Source of the DNA: Deroplatys truncata
Taxonomy: Eukaryota; Arthropoda; Insecta; Mantodea; Mantidae
Direction of reading: 5' to 3'
Assembly (NCBI GenBank): GCA_030765065.1
Contig: CM060981.1
Location: 224,137,152-224,201,151 of the forward strand
Length of the DNA: 64,000 bases
Under the pieces are notes generated by a model. That model ran no database searches, was not told the origin of the DNA, and was given only the letters and a program-made list of their open reading frames with translations. Position numbers and translations under genes: made by a program. The first letter of the stretch is position 1. Every line of letters starts with the position of its first letter. Of this stretch, positions 33,593 to 45,962 are shown piece by piece.

Positions 33593-33638
33593 TACATGTT
33601 TTGAGGTTCCCTGAATAAAAAAAATTAGATAAAGGTTC

Positions 33639-33639
33639 T

Positions 33640-33673
<34 letters not shown>

Positions 33674-33684
33674 CGCGCGCGCGC
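33639..33684 (+). repeat. (GT)n(GC)n alternating purine-pyrimidine tract
   Basis: About 46 bp of strictly alternating purine-pyrimidine sequence, a GT half followed by a GC half, in the microsatellite slot of an old alpha/beta copy. Such tracts favour Z-DNA. Confidence 0.95.
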
Positions 33685-34375
33685 CTAAATGTGGAATAAA
33701 CACAAAACCTAAGTTCAGTACCTTCCAAAGATGCGACATGATGATTTTCAACAAAATCCCCCAACCCAAACTACCGTTTACATGGAATATTTTTGAAATT
33801 TTTTTATTTTCTAAACAAACAGCTCTAACATTTTTATTAAATTACCAGATATTAAAAGATATTTACATGAAAAATAAGATGTAACTCTTGAATTTCCTGG
33901 GAATAATCTTTGAAAATCTCTCCATTTGGAAGGTTTTGTATAATCTTGTATAACTGGTAAGCTTTAAACGATAGACGAAAACGTTTTACTACGCAAAAAT
34001 AAAATGTAGATTTCTTTATAACAGACAATTTATTTTAATTAACTTCTTTTGTAGCATCATCAATTTCCGAGATATTCGTTATTAATGGTTGGAATTGTTC
34101 ACTACTTAGCCATTCTTTTAAGTCCTGTCGATTTCAGTTGTTTCTCGCGATATTATGGAAAGAGTATGAATTTTAAGGCCAGCGTATAGCGTCCAATTCT
34201 AAAACATTTGACTATCGCTGTTATGTTTGTATATATAATGAAACGTGTAATGCATCTATTCTGGAAAGGTTTATCTCGATTAAAATGAAGTACTTAGGAA
34301 AATAAACTTTCGTAAGAGCAATTCATACACCTACGATAGAGGGTAGAGAAAGTAATGCGAATGTGACACTTCAGA

Positions 34376-34965
34376 ATTTTTTTTCTAACTACTTCATGTT
34401 AATCGAGATAAACATTTGCAGAAATGATTCCATTACACGTTTCGTTGTAGGTAAAAAGAGGATAGAGAAAACAATCGATAGTCACATGTTTAAACGCGAG
34501 TGACTATACGCCGGCCTTCAAATTCCATACCCTTTCCATGATATCGCAAGAAACAACCGAAGCGCCACAGAACTTAATGACGACAAAAGTACTAACAAAA
34601 TTCAAGCCAATAATAACACAAATGGCTAATGCGAAAGGGGCGGGGAGGGTTACTCGAAATAAATTGTGTGTTTTAAAGACATCTACATTTTTTGTGAAGT
34701 AAGTTTTTAACTATCTCTTATGGCTTATCAGGAATACAAAATCATTCAACATTCCTTCCTAATGAAGCACTTCACAGGCTATTTCCTTAAAACTCAATAT
34801 ATGTATAAAAAGTAAAAACAGTATTCAAAAGTTTTGCATCTAAAAGGTAGTTTCTTGTGGGGGGATTTTCTTGAAAATCTTTGTGTCACATAAATAATTT
34901 TTGAGTTATGTTTTGCACACACACAGACATTTTTCTATTTTTTTTGGTACCCTCTATACATTGTA
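34376..34965 (+). repeat. alpha/beta element, old, degraded and deleted
   Basis: TCATGTTAATCGAGATAAAC, CCATGATATCGCAAGAAAC, GTGGGGGGATTTTCTTG and CACACACACAGACATTTTTC are in order, with deletions. It forms an inverted pair with the preceding old copy. Confidence 0.8.
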
Positions 34966-35321
34966 CACCCTAAGACAAAAAAAAAAAAAAAAAAGAAATT
35001 AAGCAGCCTCTCGAAGCGTATATTTGCCTAAGTCTAAATCTTTTCCGCGGCCGGTTCACAATGGTGTCTCGGGACGCGTGCCTTTAGCTTTGTTCTATTG
35101 TCACCTTCCATAATGAGTCTCAACTATTACATATCTGCTACAGTCGAGAGATCATAAGCAGGTACGTAGCAATAAGGCCTACCAAGGTTCGTACCCGGAG
35201 CTTATTTTTTTTTTTTTCAGAAAAACGCAATGTTTATTACGCCTATTATAATATGATTTCCAATTGCAAAGGCGTGTTTGATTTCAAGGTATAACATGCT
35301 AACACACAAAACCTGAAACAC
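34966..35321. other. A-run and non-repetitive stretch
   Basis: An 18-base A run at about 34978-34995 and a T run at about 35208-35218. Nothing else recognised. Confidence 0.4.
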
Positions 35322-36613
35322 TCTCATTTTCGTTTTCAAACTAAATAATCCTTCTCGTTTTCAAACTAAGTAAATATTATAGCCTTAAATGAAAAAAAAT
35401 TAAATAAAATTACAAACTTAATATCGGATGTGTAAACCATATGCTTCTATTACTGCCCTCATTCTAGGGGGTATAGATGGTATCAAATGCCTAGACAAAT
35501 TTTCACGAGAGGATACTTTCTTCCAAGCATCCTGTATTTTATCCCACAAAACCTCTTTTGTCTTGCAGGTCAATTTAACTCCAATACTTTCTTCACCTGT
35601 GGCCATACATTTTCAACAGGATTCAAATTTGGTGACAAGGTGGCCAGTCAATCCTGTGATATCTTGGCTATGCGAGAACTAGTTTGAAACTTGTGTGGAC
35701 AGGGTGGTTATCCTGCTGGAATTCAATTATGCCATTGGGATGTCTAGTCCTTACAGAAGGAACGTTTTCGAGGATATCTTTATACTGCTGGCTTTTTAAT
35801 GTGCCATCAAGCTGCCACAACACACCTAGACCATTTCGTAACATACTATCCCAACACGACACATATACGAGACCTTGGCGATCCATTTATGCCACGTATT
35901 TTGCGTCCTATGTTTTCCTCTGGGGCGGTAGACAATTGTTTTACCCCATTTGCAGATGAAAATGTCACGTCATCTGTGAATATAACTCTATTCCAGTTAT
36001 GGTTGACATTTTCTTCTAAAAATGCGAGGAGACATAATCTGTGATCGTCTGTAAGACGCTACTTCAGCTGACGAACGAGCAAAGAGCCCTGCTGTAGTCA
36101 AACGATGCAAGGCTGTGCGGTTCGACCGTGGGAAATGTAATTTACTTCTAACTGTAGACATATGCTGGAAGGAATTGGTCTGACTCTTTTAGGAGTACAG
36201 TGTCCTGTTAAGAAGAGGACAAACGTTTTTGATTCGAACCAGGTCGACGACGAACCATCTCTTCCCTGCATAAAAGCACGCACCTCGTATGCGTAGATAA
36301 AAGGGCATCAAGTGCTCTTGTAGCCTGATACACAGAGTATCCAGCAACGTTCACTAACGTACGGTGACATCTCCTTGTAACTTCGTCTTTATATGTGCGC
36401 TCAGCCATAGTAACAGTCAGTATGATTGCTAACATTTCATACAGAACTCCAAGGCTATTAGGCGCGTGCGCATGATCACACCAGCGCCATTCATAACTGA
36501 AGAATGATACAGAGAGTTTGCATATTCAGTATTAAGTGAATTAAATATTTGGTTTACTTTTCCATTTCAGAATTGTTACTTATATGGCATTTATTTGAAA
36601 ACGAAAAGTGTAA
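35322..36613 (-). pseudogene. second Tc1-like transposon relic
   Basis: Inverted ends around TTTCGTTTTCAAA (35327-35340 and complement at 36594-36607) enclose a minus-strand transposase relic. It has an N-terminal part (36208-36435), a middle with GIIEFQQDNHPVHTSFK (catalytic Asp, 35668-35886), and in a shifted frame SPNLNPVENVWPQVKK (catalytic Glu, about 35575-35625). The C-terminal frame at 35418-35606 ends PSIPPRMRAVIEAYG. The left terminus carries a second nearby copy of the end motif (CTCGTTTTCAAACTAAG). Many stops; inactive. It differs in sequence from the elements at 24 and 32 kb. Confidence 0.82.
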
Positions 36614-36947
36614 TATGTTCGTGATTTTATGCATGCATGTCTTATTTTTATAGATATCTTATGCAAGGAAAACGTACGACATTGCCACATATTTAACAAA
36701 TTAAAATTTAAATAACAAAAAACATGCGCCAAAGATTCGAAGCCAGGTTGTTCCAATTATAAGATACGTGCGTTTTACCCCTGGGCTACCATGCACAAAA
36801 CCAAATTGAAAGACATATTCCTCCTTGTCACATAACTTTGAAATGAACGCAGGGTGGTATTAAATAGTGTGTTGTGAACGCTTCTGCGAATGCTTCCGAC
36901 GTTTTCCGAATCGAACTCCCTCTCAGGCTGTTGTTCATTTATTTTGT
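36614..36947. other. non-repetitive stretch with a tRNA-like remnant
   Basis: Only the tRNA-like sequence at 36710-36790 is recognised. Confidence 0.4.
36710..36790 (-). repeat. tRNA-like sequence (tRNA pseudogene or SINE head)
   Basis: The minus strand reads TGGTAGCCCAGGGGTAAAAC as D-arm/box A, and CCTGGCTTCGAATCTTTGG as T-arm/box B, ~70 nt overall. The anticodon arm is not convincing and no 3' body matches SINE-1. Confidence 0.5.
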
Positions 36948-38021
36948 CTTAGGCTGTACGTAGTAGGTAGAAGATGTATTGCATTCCTCCCAAAAATTCG
37001 GTACCGAATGCATGTTTTCAGGTACCTGAATCCAAAAAAGCGTATTTAGAAAAAGGTCCGCGACCGCGCGCGTGTGAACACTATAACTCAAAAACGAAAA
37101 GTTGGATAAATACCAAACTTGGCATTTAGGTACGATAACTTCCAAAGATGCAACTCGAAGGTTTTCAGGAAAACCCCCCAAACCTAAACTAACCTTTGCA
37201 TGAAATTTTTTTCGAAATGTTTTAATTTTTAAAAAATGGCTCTAACGATTTTGATTAAAATACCACGTATGAAATATATTTACATGACAAAATGTATATC
37301 TTGAATTTTCTGGGAATACCCTGTGAAGTTCTCTTCATTCGGAAGGCATTTTGTATAATCTTGCATAACTGGTGTCCTGTGGTGTAGTGGTTACCATGCT
37401 AGCCTCTAATTCCGAGGTCGCGGGTTCAAACCCGACGGAGGGCCATGGAATTTTTCGGGCGTAAAAATCCTTAGCATGGCTTCCTTCGGAAGGAAAGTAA
37501 AGCCGGTGATCATGTGTCGTAGATTTACTACACATAAAAGAACCTCAAACCTAATAAAGAGGTCTCTGAGCAAAATTACCGGTCTTTCACGCCCAATATA
37601 AAACGGGACGCTAAAGACCACAGCAGTTAAGGAGCGTCCATAAATAATTTATAACTGATAAACGTTAAGCGATAGACGAAAACAAGTTTTTTGTGGCATA
37701 AGCCATTTCTGAGATATCCTATTAAATATTAATTTCTTGCTCATCCTCTTAAAGTTCTATGAACATTCAGTTGTTTCTCGGGATGTCATGGAGACAGTAT
37801 GAAATTTTAAGGCTAGCATATAGCGTCCAGTTCTTAAACATTTGACTATCGCTGTTCCCTTTGTATCTATAACGAAATGTGTAATACAGCTATTTTTTCA
37901 AAGATATATTTGGATTAAAATGTAGTACATAGAAAAATAAGCTTTAGTAAAAATAGTTTGCATAGCCACTAATAAACGATTGAGGGTAGAGAAAGTCACG
38001 TTAATGTATCAAATCAGATCT
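36948..38021 (-). repeat. alpha/beta element, old, split by SINE-1
   Basis: It starts CTGTACGTAGTAGGTAGAAG, is interrupted at TTGCATAACTGG (37371), resumes at ATAACTGATAAACG (37651), and ends AATCAGATC. The slot holds GACCGCGCGCGTGTG. Confidence 0.9.
37372..37650 (+). mobile_element. tRNA-derived SINE-1, copy 2, full length
   Basis: Head GTGTCCTGTGGTGTAGTGG with box B GGGTTCAAACCC, body GGCGTAAAAATCCTTAGCAT to CGCTAAAGACCACAGCAG, tail TAAATAATTT. It is flanked by 7-bp duplications ATAACTG at 37365-37371 and 37651-37657, both belonging to the old alpha/beta copy it entered. Confidence 0.93.
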
Positions 38022-38100
38022 TTTATTCAGGGGGCTTCAAGCTTGTATTTCCAGCGAAATATCGCTATCGACTTTTTTGGGCATAATTAGAATACTCTTA
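38022..38100 (+). repeat. alpha/beta element, old beta-end fragment
   Basis: TTATTCAGGGGGCTTCAAGC, TTGTATTTCCAGCGAAATA and GCTATCGACTTTTTTGGGC follow beta order, then it degrades. Confidence 0.65.
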
Positions 38101-38157
38101 CTCGACGTTGCACAGGAGAGACAATTTTCGTAAGACAATTTTTGTACGTAGCTAGTG

Positions 38158-38158
38158 G

Positions 38159-38203
<45 letters not shown>
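38158..38203 (+). repeat. (TA)n microsatellite
   Basis: About 23 TA units directly upstream of an alpha start. Confidence 0.95.
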
Positions 38204-38206
<3 letters not shown>

Positions 38207-38868
38207 CTGATGTGTTACATTCACAGGACTACTCACTATACCTCGCTATATGTTGCCTTGACATTTCAGTCTTTCCATGACATCGCGAGAAACCACTGAA
38301 AAGCGACAGTCAAAGTATTGAAAATTTAAATCCAATAATAATCGATGCCACAAAAAAGTCATTAGAAATAATATATTATATATATATATGCGGAGCAACT
38401 TTTTGTCTATTTCATAACATTTACCAGTTATTACAAATTCCTTCTGAATGAAGAGGACTTCACAGATTATTCCCAGTGAATTAAGGGGACAAATTTTTCC
38501 ACGTGAATATCTTAAATACATAGGCTTTTAATCAAAACCATTAAGAGCCATTTTAGAGAATTTAAAAAAATTCGAAAAATATTCCATGTAAAAGGATAGT
38601 TGGGTAAGTGGAATTTCTTGAAAAAACTTCGTATTGCATCTTTGGAAGATGTAAACTTATATACTAAGTTTGGTGTTTATCTAACATTTGTTTTTGAGTT
38701 ATGCTGCTCGCTCTATCTCTCTCTCTCTCATACACACGGACCTTTTTCTAAAATACTTTTTTATTTAGGGTGCCTCAAAACATGTATTTCAAGTGAAATC
38801 TCGGTATCGAATTTGTGGTTGAATACAATAATTCCTCTACCTACTAGGTACGTAGTAGATAAATTAAA
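38204..38868 (+). repeat. alpha/beta element, old, with deleted alpha
   Basis: Starts ATCTGATGTGTTACATTCAC and jumps early to CCATGACATCGCGAGAAACC. It ends GTACGTAGTAGATAAATTAAAAA. The slot is (TC)n-like: CTCTATCTCTCTCTCTC. Confidence 0.85.
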
Positions 38869-40149
38869 AATGTGTATGTTTTATATGTGGAGCTTAAATT
38901 CGCTGCACACTCCTGCCTTATTAGAGAGACCATATTACTTGTTAATTCATTGTACGTATGTTCCACTGAAGGGAAGTTGTTGGCTTATTCAATAGATCGG
39001 CGATGGAAGCAGAACTGGAGAAATAAATTGACATCTCCAATTGCGCTTTTATTATTTTTATTTATCCCCCTCCTCAATTAGTAGCCCTTGAATATTTAAA
39101 CTATGTGCAGAGCTCTTTCCGTATGCTCAACATGTTATTCCACAACAAAATACGAATTATTAAACAGATTGCAAGTGAAGAATTTGATAGTTGGGCCATA
39201 TGCTTCCCGCCCTTAATTTTCTTATTGAATTTGTTCATCACTTCAGTGCTCCATCTGGGAACTATCACATCCTGTGCAACGATCTTTCAGTCAGGAAAAG
39301 ACCGGAAATTACGTCAGTCTCTCGTAGGTGAAGGCATCATCTAATTGGAATGTCTTCTTCCAAAGTGAGACTGGAAAATGTGTGTTTGATTAGAGGATTA
39401 ACCACATGGCGAAATCGTGTTAGCAGAGTCTTCTATGGCATATGAACTGAAGAAAAGGGGTTAGTGCACAGCGCGTTGAGCAACCTGGTGTCTCTTACTG
39501 AGGTGCAAAACTTTCGTCTAATATCTAGCGCACATGGTCATTTAGAGGCAGTAAATACACATGAGAAGAATGGCTATGGCCTGGGTTTGTAATAGACAGC
39601 AGTACGTCTGCAAGAGATGATAGGGAAATGTGTTCGTGTAAATATTTCTTGAAAGGGAGAAAGCCATTTTGTTGCTTTTCTTACAGTGCATAACGTTATT
39701 GCACAAAATAAAACTAAGGATGTAGTTATAAACAAACTAAAGGTATCGCAATTTTCTGTCCATCAATGTTCTAGAATGTGTTTATTTTATTATTTTACGT
39801 GCCACACGGTTGTGCCACTTATAATATTTCATACAGAATGACAGTGAAACATGTTCAAGCTGCCAGCGTCTGTCCTGAGATATGCTAATGACTTCATTTA
39901 ATAGCCGGAATACAAACACGTCCACATTCATATAAAAGCACCATATTCTTAACGACTAGAAAACTTTCTTAATCAGAAAAACAAAATCCAATACTGCGTT
40001 GGGAATTATACCAAGGTCCACAACATAAAACACAGGTTCTCTGCCGATTACGCGATGAATAGATACAGAATAAGCAAACACCATCTTCATCCGAAAATTC
40101 CGTAAAACACACCATTACATATGTATCTCGAATTAAATGTAGTTATAAA
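38869..40149. other. non-repetitive 1.3 kb, nothing recognised
   Basis: A 79-codon plus frame at 39105-39344 begins MQSSFRMLNMLFHNKIRIIK and has a hydrophobic stretch, but no family I know. No splice-supported exon is evident. Confidence 0.4.
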
Positions 40150-40902
40150 AAAATCTGATGTTACATTCACACGACTTTCTCTGCCCTCTATCGCTTATTA
40201 GTGGGTATACAAATTATTCTTACGAAAGTTTATTTTCCTATTTACTTCATTTTAATGCAGATAAACCTTTCCAGAAATAGCTACATTACACATTTGGATA
40301 TAGATACAAAGGGAACAGCAATAGTCAAATCTTTAAGAACTGGAGGTTATACGCCGGCCTTAAAATTCCATAATCTTTTCATGCAATCGCGAGAAACAAC
40401 AATCTTTGACAGGACTTTAAAAAGATTGACAAAGTATTGAACAATGCGAACCATAATAACGGATCACTCGGAAATGGCTTATGCCACAATAAAGTCATTT
40501 GAAATAAATTGTTTGTTTTGAAGATATTTACATTTTTTGTGTAGTACGCTTTCGTCTATCGCTGAAGGTTTACCAGTTATTCAAGATCATATAAAATTCC
40601 TTATGGATGAAGAAGACTTCACAAGCTGTTCCCAGAAAATCAGATATACGTTTTTATTTGTGATGTAAACATCTTTATTATACGGTATTTTAATCAAAAT
40701 CGTTAGAACTATTTTTCAGAAAATAAAAATTTTGGAAAAAATCCACCATGTAATGGGTAGTTTGGGGTGGAGGATTTTCTTGAAACTCTTAGTGTCGCAT
40801 CTTTTAAAGATACTAAATTTAAATACCAAGTTTGGCATTTATCCGACATTTTGCTTTTGAGTCATGCTGTTCACATACATATATACTCGGACCCTTTACT
40901 AA
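40150..40902 (+). repeat. alpha/beta element, old, truncated at its slot
   Basis: Starts ATCTGATGTTACATTCACACG with old landmarks (CTCTATCGCTTATTAGTGGG, GCAATCGCGAGAAACAAC). It breaks off at TATACTCGGACCCTTTACTA, where the next alpha begins. Confidence 0.9.
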
Positions 40903-41808
40903 AAATCTCATGTGTTACACTCACATGACTTTCTCTACTCTAGTACAAAGTATTTTTACAAACGCTTATTCTCCATCTAGTTCATGTTAATCGAGATAAA
41001 CATTTGCAGACCCTATCTTATTGCTAATTTTCTTGTAGATGTAGGGGAAAATATATTTACAAGGGCAATATAGAAAAACAGTAGCCTTTAAGCACATACA
41101 TATCTCTTAATAGCTGGTTGGTAGGTGCAGCACCATTCCCTTTGCCACAGATTATAACTCTTTGCATATCCAAGACAAAAAAAAAAATGAATAACGAATT
41201 CCCATTTGAGAAAATAAGTATTGAAAAATTTAAGGGAATAACAAGCAATATCTTGAAAATGGTTCACTCAACAACAAAAAATGTATATGACATAAATTGT
41301 GTATTTTAACGCGATCTATATTTTTTGTGTAGTAACATTTTGTCTATCTCTTATGGTTTACCAGTTATGCAAAAGTCGTTCACAATAAAGAATACTTTTG
41401 GAGACATTCCCAGGAAATTCAAGATATACGTTTTATTTGTCATGAAAATATCTTAAACATATGATATTTTAATCAAAATCGTTAGAGCCATTTTTGAGAA
41501 AATTAAAATTTTCGAAAAATCTTCCATGTAAAGGGTACTCTGGGGTGGGGGGATTTTCTTGAAAACCTTCGTGTCGCATCCTTGGAAGATATTGAACCTA
41601 AATACCAAGTTTATCCGACTGTTCGTTTCTGAGTTATGCTGTTCACAGACAGACACACACACACAGACACACACGGACATGTTTCCAAAAATGCTTTTTT
41701 TGGATTCAGGGGGTCTCAAAACATGTATTTCCGGTGAAATCTCGGTATCGAAATTTTGGGTGGAATACAATACTTCCCCTACTTACTATACGTAGTAGAG
41801 AAAGTAAA
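40903..41808 (+). repeat. alpha/beta element, young, full length
   Basis: Starts CTCATGTGTTACACTCACATG and ends GTAGTAGAGAAAGTAAAAA. It lies head-to-tail between two old copies. Confidence 0.93.
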
Positions 41809-42572
41809 AATGTGATGAGATACATTCACATAACTTTCTCTACCCTCTTTCGTTTTTTAGTGGATATACAAAATAGTCTTCTTAAAGCTTATTTTTATAC
41901 CTTCATTTTAATCCAAATAAACCTTTGCAGAAATAACTACATTACACATTTCGTTATAAATACAAAGGGAACAGCGATAGTCAAATGTTTAAGAACTGGA
42001 CGCTACAAGCTGGCATTAATATTCCATAATATCACGAGAAACAACTGGATGTTGAAAGGGCTTTAAAAGAATAGCTAAGTGTTAAACAATTCGAACCATA
42101 TAATGGATATCTCGGAAATGGCCGATAACACAAAAAAAGTTATTTGAAACAAACTGTATGTTTTAAAGAGATCTAGATTTCTTGTGTAGTACGTTTTCGT
42201 CTATCGCCTAATGTTTACCAGTTATACAAGATTATACAAAATCCATCCAAATGAATAGAGTTCACAGGCTATTCCCGAAAATGTAAGATATGTTTTATTT
42301 GCCATGTAAATTTCTTTAATATACGGTATTTTAATAAAAATAGTTTGAACCATTTTAAGTGCCAAGTTTAGTGATGATCCGACTTTTCGTTTTTCAGTTA
42401 TGCTTTTCTCTCTCTCTCTCTCTTTCTCTCTCATCCAGACCTTTTTCTAAAACTGCTTTTTTTTGGGTTCAGGAGCCTCAAAACATGTATTTCCGTTGAA
42501 ATCTCGGTATCGCATTTTTGGTTGGAATGCAATATCTTCCTTACGCATTAAGTACGTGGTAGAGAAAGATAC
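41809..42572 (+). repeat. alpha/beta element, old
   Basis: Starts ATGTGATGAGATACATTCAC right after the A-run of the young copy and ends GTGGTAGAGAAAGATAC. The slot is (TC)n: about 42412-42432. Confidence 0.88.
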
Positions 42573-43146
42573 ATGCTAAAAGGACTTCATATATCTGATA
42601 CATTCGTTTATTAGCACTATCTAACGATAAGACGTTTGCAATGGATTATGCTGACGATGTAAATCGATGGGATCAATATGACTTGGTGGATGTTTTTAGC
42701 CGTTTACAAGCTCGGTATTCCACTTCTAACTTAAGGATAATCTAAGCAGTTAAGTCGTACTTGCAACGCTAGTCGACGCTAAAAATACAAGTGTTTATGA
42801 CTTTAATAAAATATGAATGCTTGAATCCATCCATAGTTTCTATTGGTGACAGCACCGGTGCTTTATACCAACAAAAGAGCTGCTGACCGGAGCTTTTCAC
42901 CATTATACAAAACTGGAAAACAGTTTACGCTAAACAGCAAACAAGTCTAGATCAACGGATTAAAAGTACCTTGCTCTTTTAAAATATATGTAATCTGTTC
43001 AAATATAAACGACGAAGGCGTTGGTACTTTTCTGCGTGATATATATTATTAAGGTTGCACCGTCCCGCAAAACATGCCTTCCTAAACAAAATGAGCTCTA
43101 TGGACAAACTTCGGAATAAAAACAGAAATGATTTTAAAACAAAAAA
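42573..43146. other. non-repetitive stretch
   Basis: Nothing recognised. Confidence 0.4.
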
Positions 43147-43868
43147 ATCTGATATATTCACATAACTTTCTCTATCCTCTATCGTTTATTAGCGGGTATA
43201 TAATCTATTCTTACTAAAGCTTATTTTTCTATCTACTTCATTTTAATCTAAATAAACCTTTGCAGAAATAGCTACATTACACATTTCGTTATAGATACAA
43301 AGGGAACAGCCATAGTCAAATGTTTAAGAACAGGGCGCTATACGCTGACCTTAAAATTCCATACTGTTTCCATGCAGTCGTGAGAAACTGAAAATCGATG
43401 GGACTTAAAAAGAATGACAAAGTACCATTAATAACAGATATGTGGAAATGGCTGATGCTACAAAAAATGTATTTGAAATAAATGTTATGTTTTAAACAGA
43501 TCTACATTGTCTGTGTAGTACGTTTTCAATTATCGCTTAACGTTTACCAGTTATATGGGATTAGGTATACATAATTTGTTTCAAATGAAGTGGACTTCAC
43601 AGGCTATTTCCAGAAAATTCAAGATTTTCTTGAAAATCTTCGTCTAGCATCTTTGGAAGGAATTGAACCTAAGTTTGGTATGTATCCCACTTTTTGTTTT
43701 TGAGTTATGCTGTTCACAGACACACACACATGGATCTTTTTCTACAAAGTGCTTTTTTTTGGACTCAGGGGGCCTTAAACATGTATTTCCGGTGAAATCT
43801 CGACATCAATTTTTTGGACGGAATAAAAATCTTCCCCTACTTATTATACGTAGCAGAGAAAGTAAAAT
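43147..43868 (+). repeat. alpha/beta element, old, with a deletion in beta
   Basis: Starts ATCTGATATATTCACATAAC and ends GTAGCAGAGAAAGTAAAAT. The AAAATCGTTAG...GGGTAGT block is missing. Confidence 0.88.
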
Positions 43869-44761
43869 GTCAAATCAAGGGACTTGAATATGTTTTGCCA
43901 TAGCATTTCTGATATTGATAAAATTAATCCCTTGGCATAGCTGAAGCTTTACACTATAAATAGCCCAAAAACACTGTCTAATTTTAGATTTTAAAACAAA
44001 AAGCTATTTTTGGAAGTGGGGGTGGAGTGCATTTGCATTAATTTAAGAAGTGTCTTTTTTTTAAATTACGTGCTTAAAAGTAACAGGTCCACATTTTTCT
44101 GCTGCATTTTATGGGCAATATGTGTAGAAAAACTTGACTTTGTTAGTGGCTATACCCCGGGCTTGAAAAATTGCTTAAATTTCAATATTTTCCTAAAGTT
44201 TTATTTTATTAGGGCCAAAAGGCATTTGGAGCGGATTATACATTTATAAAAAATTAAGAAACAAATCCATTACAGTGTGCTCAAAAAGAAACAAAATCAT
44301 CTTGCTATTTAAAGGTTTTGCTGCCTTAAGCAATGGTACGATACAATCATTATGAGTATGAGGCCATGCACACAAGGTAACTTTCAACAAAATCTATTAA
44401 AAGGTACAAATATTGAATTAATCACTGCATTGATAATACGTATCACATATTACGCATTATCACGTTATTCAACAAAGAATTCAAAGTGAGAGGCATATAA
44501 CTCATTCCAAGTCAAGTCGCACAAATTTTCACAAAATTTGACCATGTCTCCGATTCGCTTCAAATTTTGTCCATGGATTGCAAAAACAAAGTGAATTAAC
44601 TTGTAAATTCTATTTTTTTTAAAAAAATTAGCAATATATTAAAAAATATTGTGCAATACTGCTTGTGAAAAGTGGCACACCTCTTTAGCTTTAAATTAGA
44701 ATATCTCACAGACGATAAGTAATAAAATAATGTTCTAAAGCTCAATACAAAGCTCAATATA
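43869..44761. other. non-repetitive stretch before the MITE
   Basis: Nothing recognised. The 79-codon frame at 44010-44249 has no known motif. Confidence 0.4.
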
Positions 44762-44920
44762 CAAGGTGGACCATTTGAGACTGTACAATATCTCCAAAAC
44801 TAAGCGTTGTAGAAAGAAATGTCTTTTATAAAAGTTGCTTGATATTATTGGGGAAAGTAAATGCCATTAATAGTGTTTTGTTTGGGCGAAGTTGTGATGG
44901 TCATTTTAGGGTCAATTTAA

Positions 44921-45962
44921 GGGGACGAGGTAGTCTTGAACACATGCAAATTATACCTTAAGTATGTTAAATTACCACTGCTCTTAAAGTTCTCAATGGT
45001 TTTCTTGAAATTTTTTTGAATTATCCTATAAATTATGACAAGGTTTTCAAGTGGTTGTTTGCATTGATAGCTTATGTAGTTGAGTCCGTAAAAATTATTT
45101 CATTCAGCAGAAAAATAAGAAAAATTTACTCTTAAAACATGTGAATTCATGTACCATTTTCTCTAACACTACTTGCAATACAGAATCACACTTTTGCACG
45201 AGGCCTCTGAGCAAAATTACCGATCTTTCACGCCCAATATAGAATGGGACGCTAAGGACCATAGTAGTTAAAGAGAGTCCATAAATAAAATTAAAAAAAA
45301 AACGCTTTTCCATGTTTGTTCTTAGTATAATCAGCTGTCTTCTGAACCTCAATTATTTCGTTATGTATTTCAGTTCACTAGAAATGAAACAAAATTATCT
45401 GCAAAGTCAAAAAAAAGAAAAAATTTGGAAAATTTGCAACGTTGTTGCTTTCTTAATATCACTAATATAAATTATAAAATTATGAATTTGGTTCAGAAAG
45501 TTTAACTGTGTTGTATACATGTAGGTACTGAAAATTTCGGCTCTCTATCTCTCATGCTTTCTGAGAAAAAGGTACATAATATCCAAAAATGTTGTTTTGA
45601 GAAAACTTTGTAAAAGTTTGAACATTAAAATTCTGATACACTTCAGTACATTCCACGGTCATAATCATCTGCACCTTCATTCCTGATTACTTCAGCTTTT
45701 CTGATTGCCTTCTCTTGGTCCTGGCCTCTTTTGTTAATTGCTGAACTGCTCGTTGGGCATGATAGTTGAAAGATACAAAAATGTTCTAAAAAGGGGTGTT
45801 GCACGACAGCTTTAAAAGAATACAGACTAGCATTTAAATGTCTTAAAAAACCTCTTGGCCACCCAAAAAGTATATATTTTCTGAAACTGGGAATAATAGA
45901 GATTTTAGTAGTGCCTAAAACAAAAAATGCAATTGTTGACCATTTCAGAGTACCTTGTCTCC
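44921..45962. mobile_element. TTAA-flanked non-autonomous DNA element inside the MITE
   Basis: TTAA precedes (44917-44920) and follows (45963-45966) the 1042-bp insert. Its ends are imperfectly inverse: GGGGACGAGGTAGTCTTGAA at the left, and GGAGACAAGGTACTCTGAAA on the other strand at the right. No transposase is encoded. TTAA targets are used by piggyBac and Kolobok elements. The G-rich tips fit Kolobok better than the CC-starting tips of piggyBac, but this is inference. Confidence 0.7.
45195..45295 (+). mobile_element. SINE-1, copy 3, 5'-truncated
   Basis: Only the last ~100 bp are present (CGAGGCCTCTGAGCAAAATT, CTTTCACGCCCAATATAGAA, GGGACGCTAAGGACCATAG), then an A-rich tail. It lies inside the TTAA-flanked insert, giving three levels of nesting. 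Confidence 0.85.

Larger units (their letters stand above)
32283..34375 (-). repeat. alpha/beta element, old, split by a Tc1 transposon
   Basis: The left piece 32283-32364 runs to TCACCGGAAATA. The right piece resumes at 33593 with TACATGTTTTGAGG and continues to the alpha end GACACTTCAGA. Only the TA is duplicated. The slot of this copy has become (GT)n(GC)n. Confidence 0.93.
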
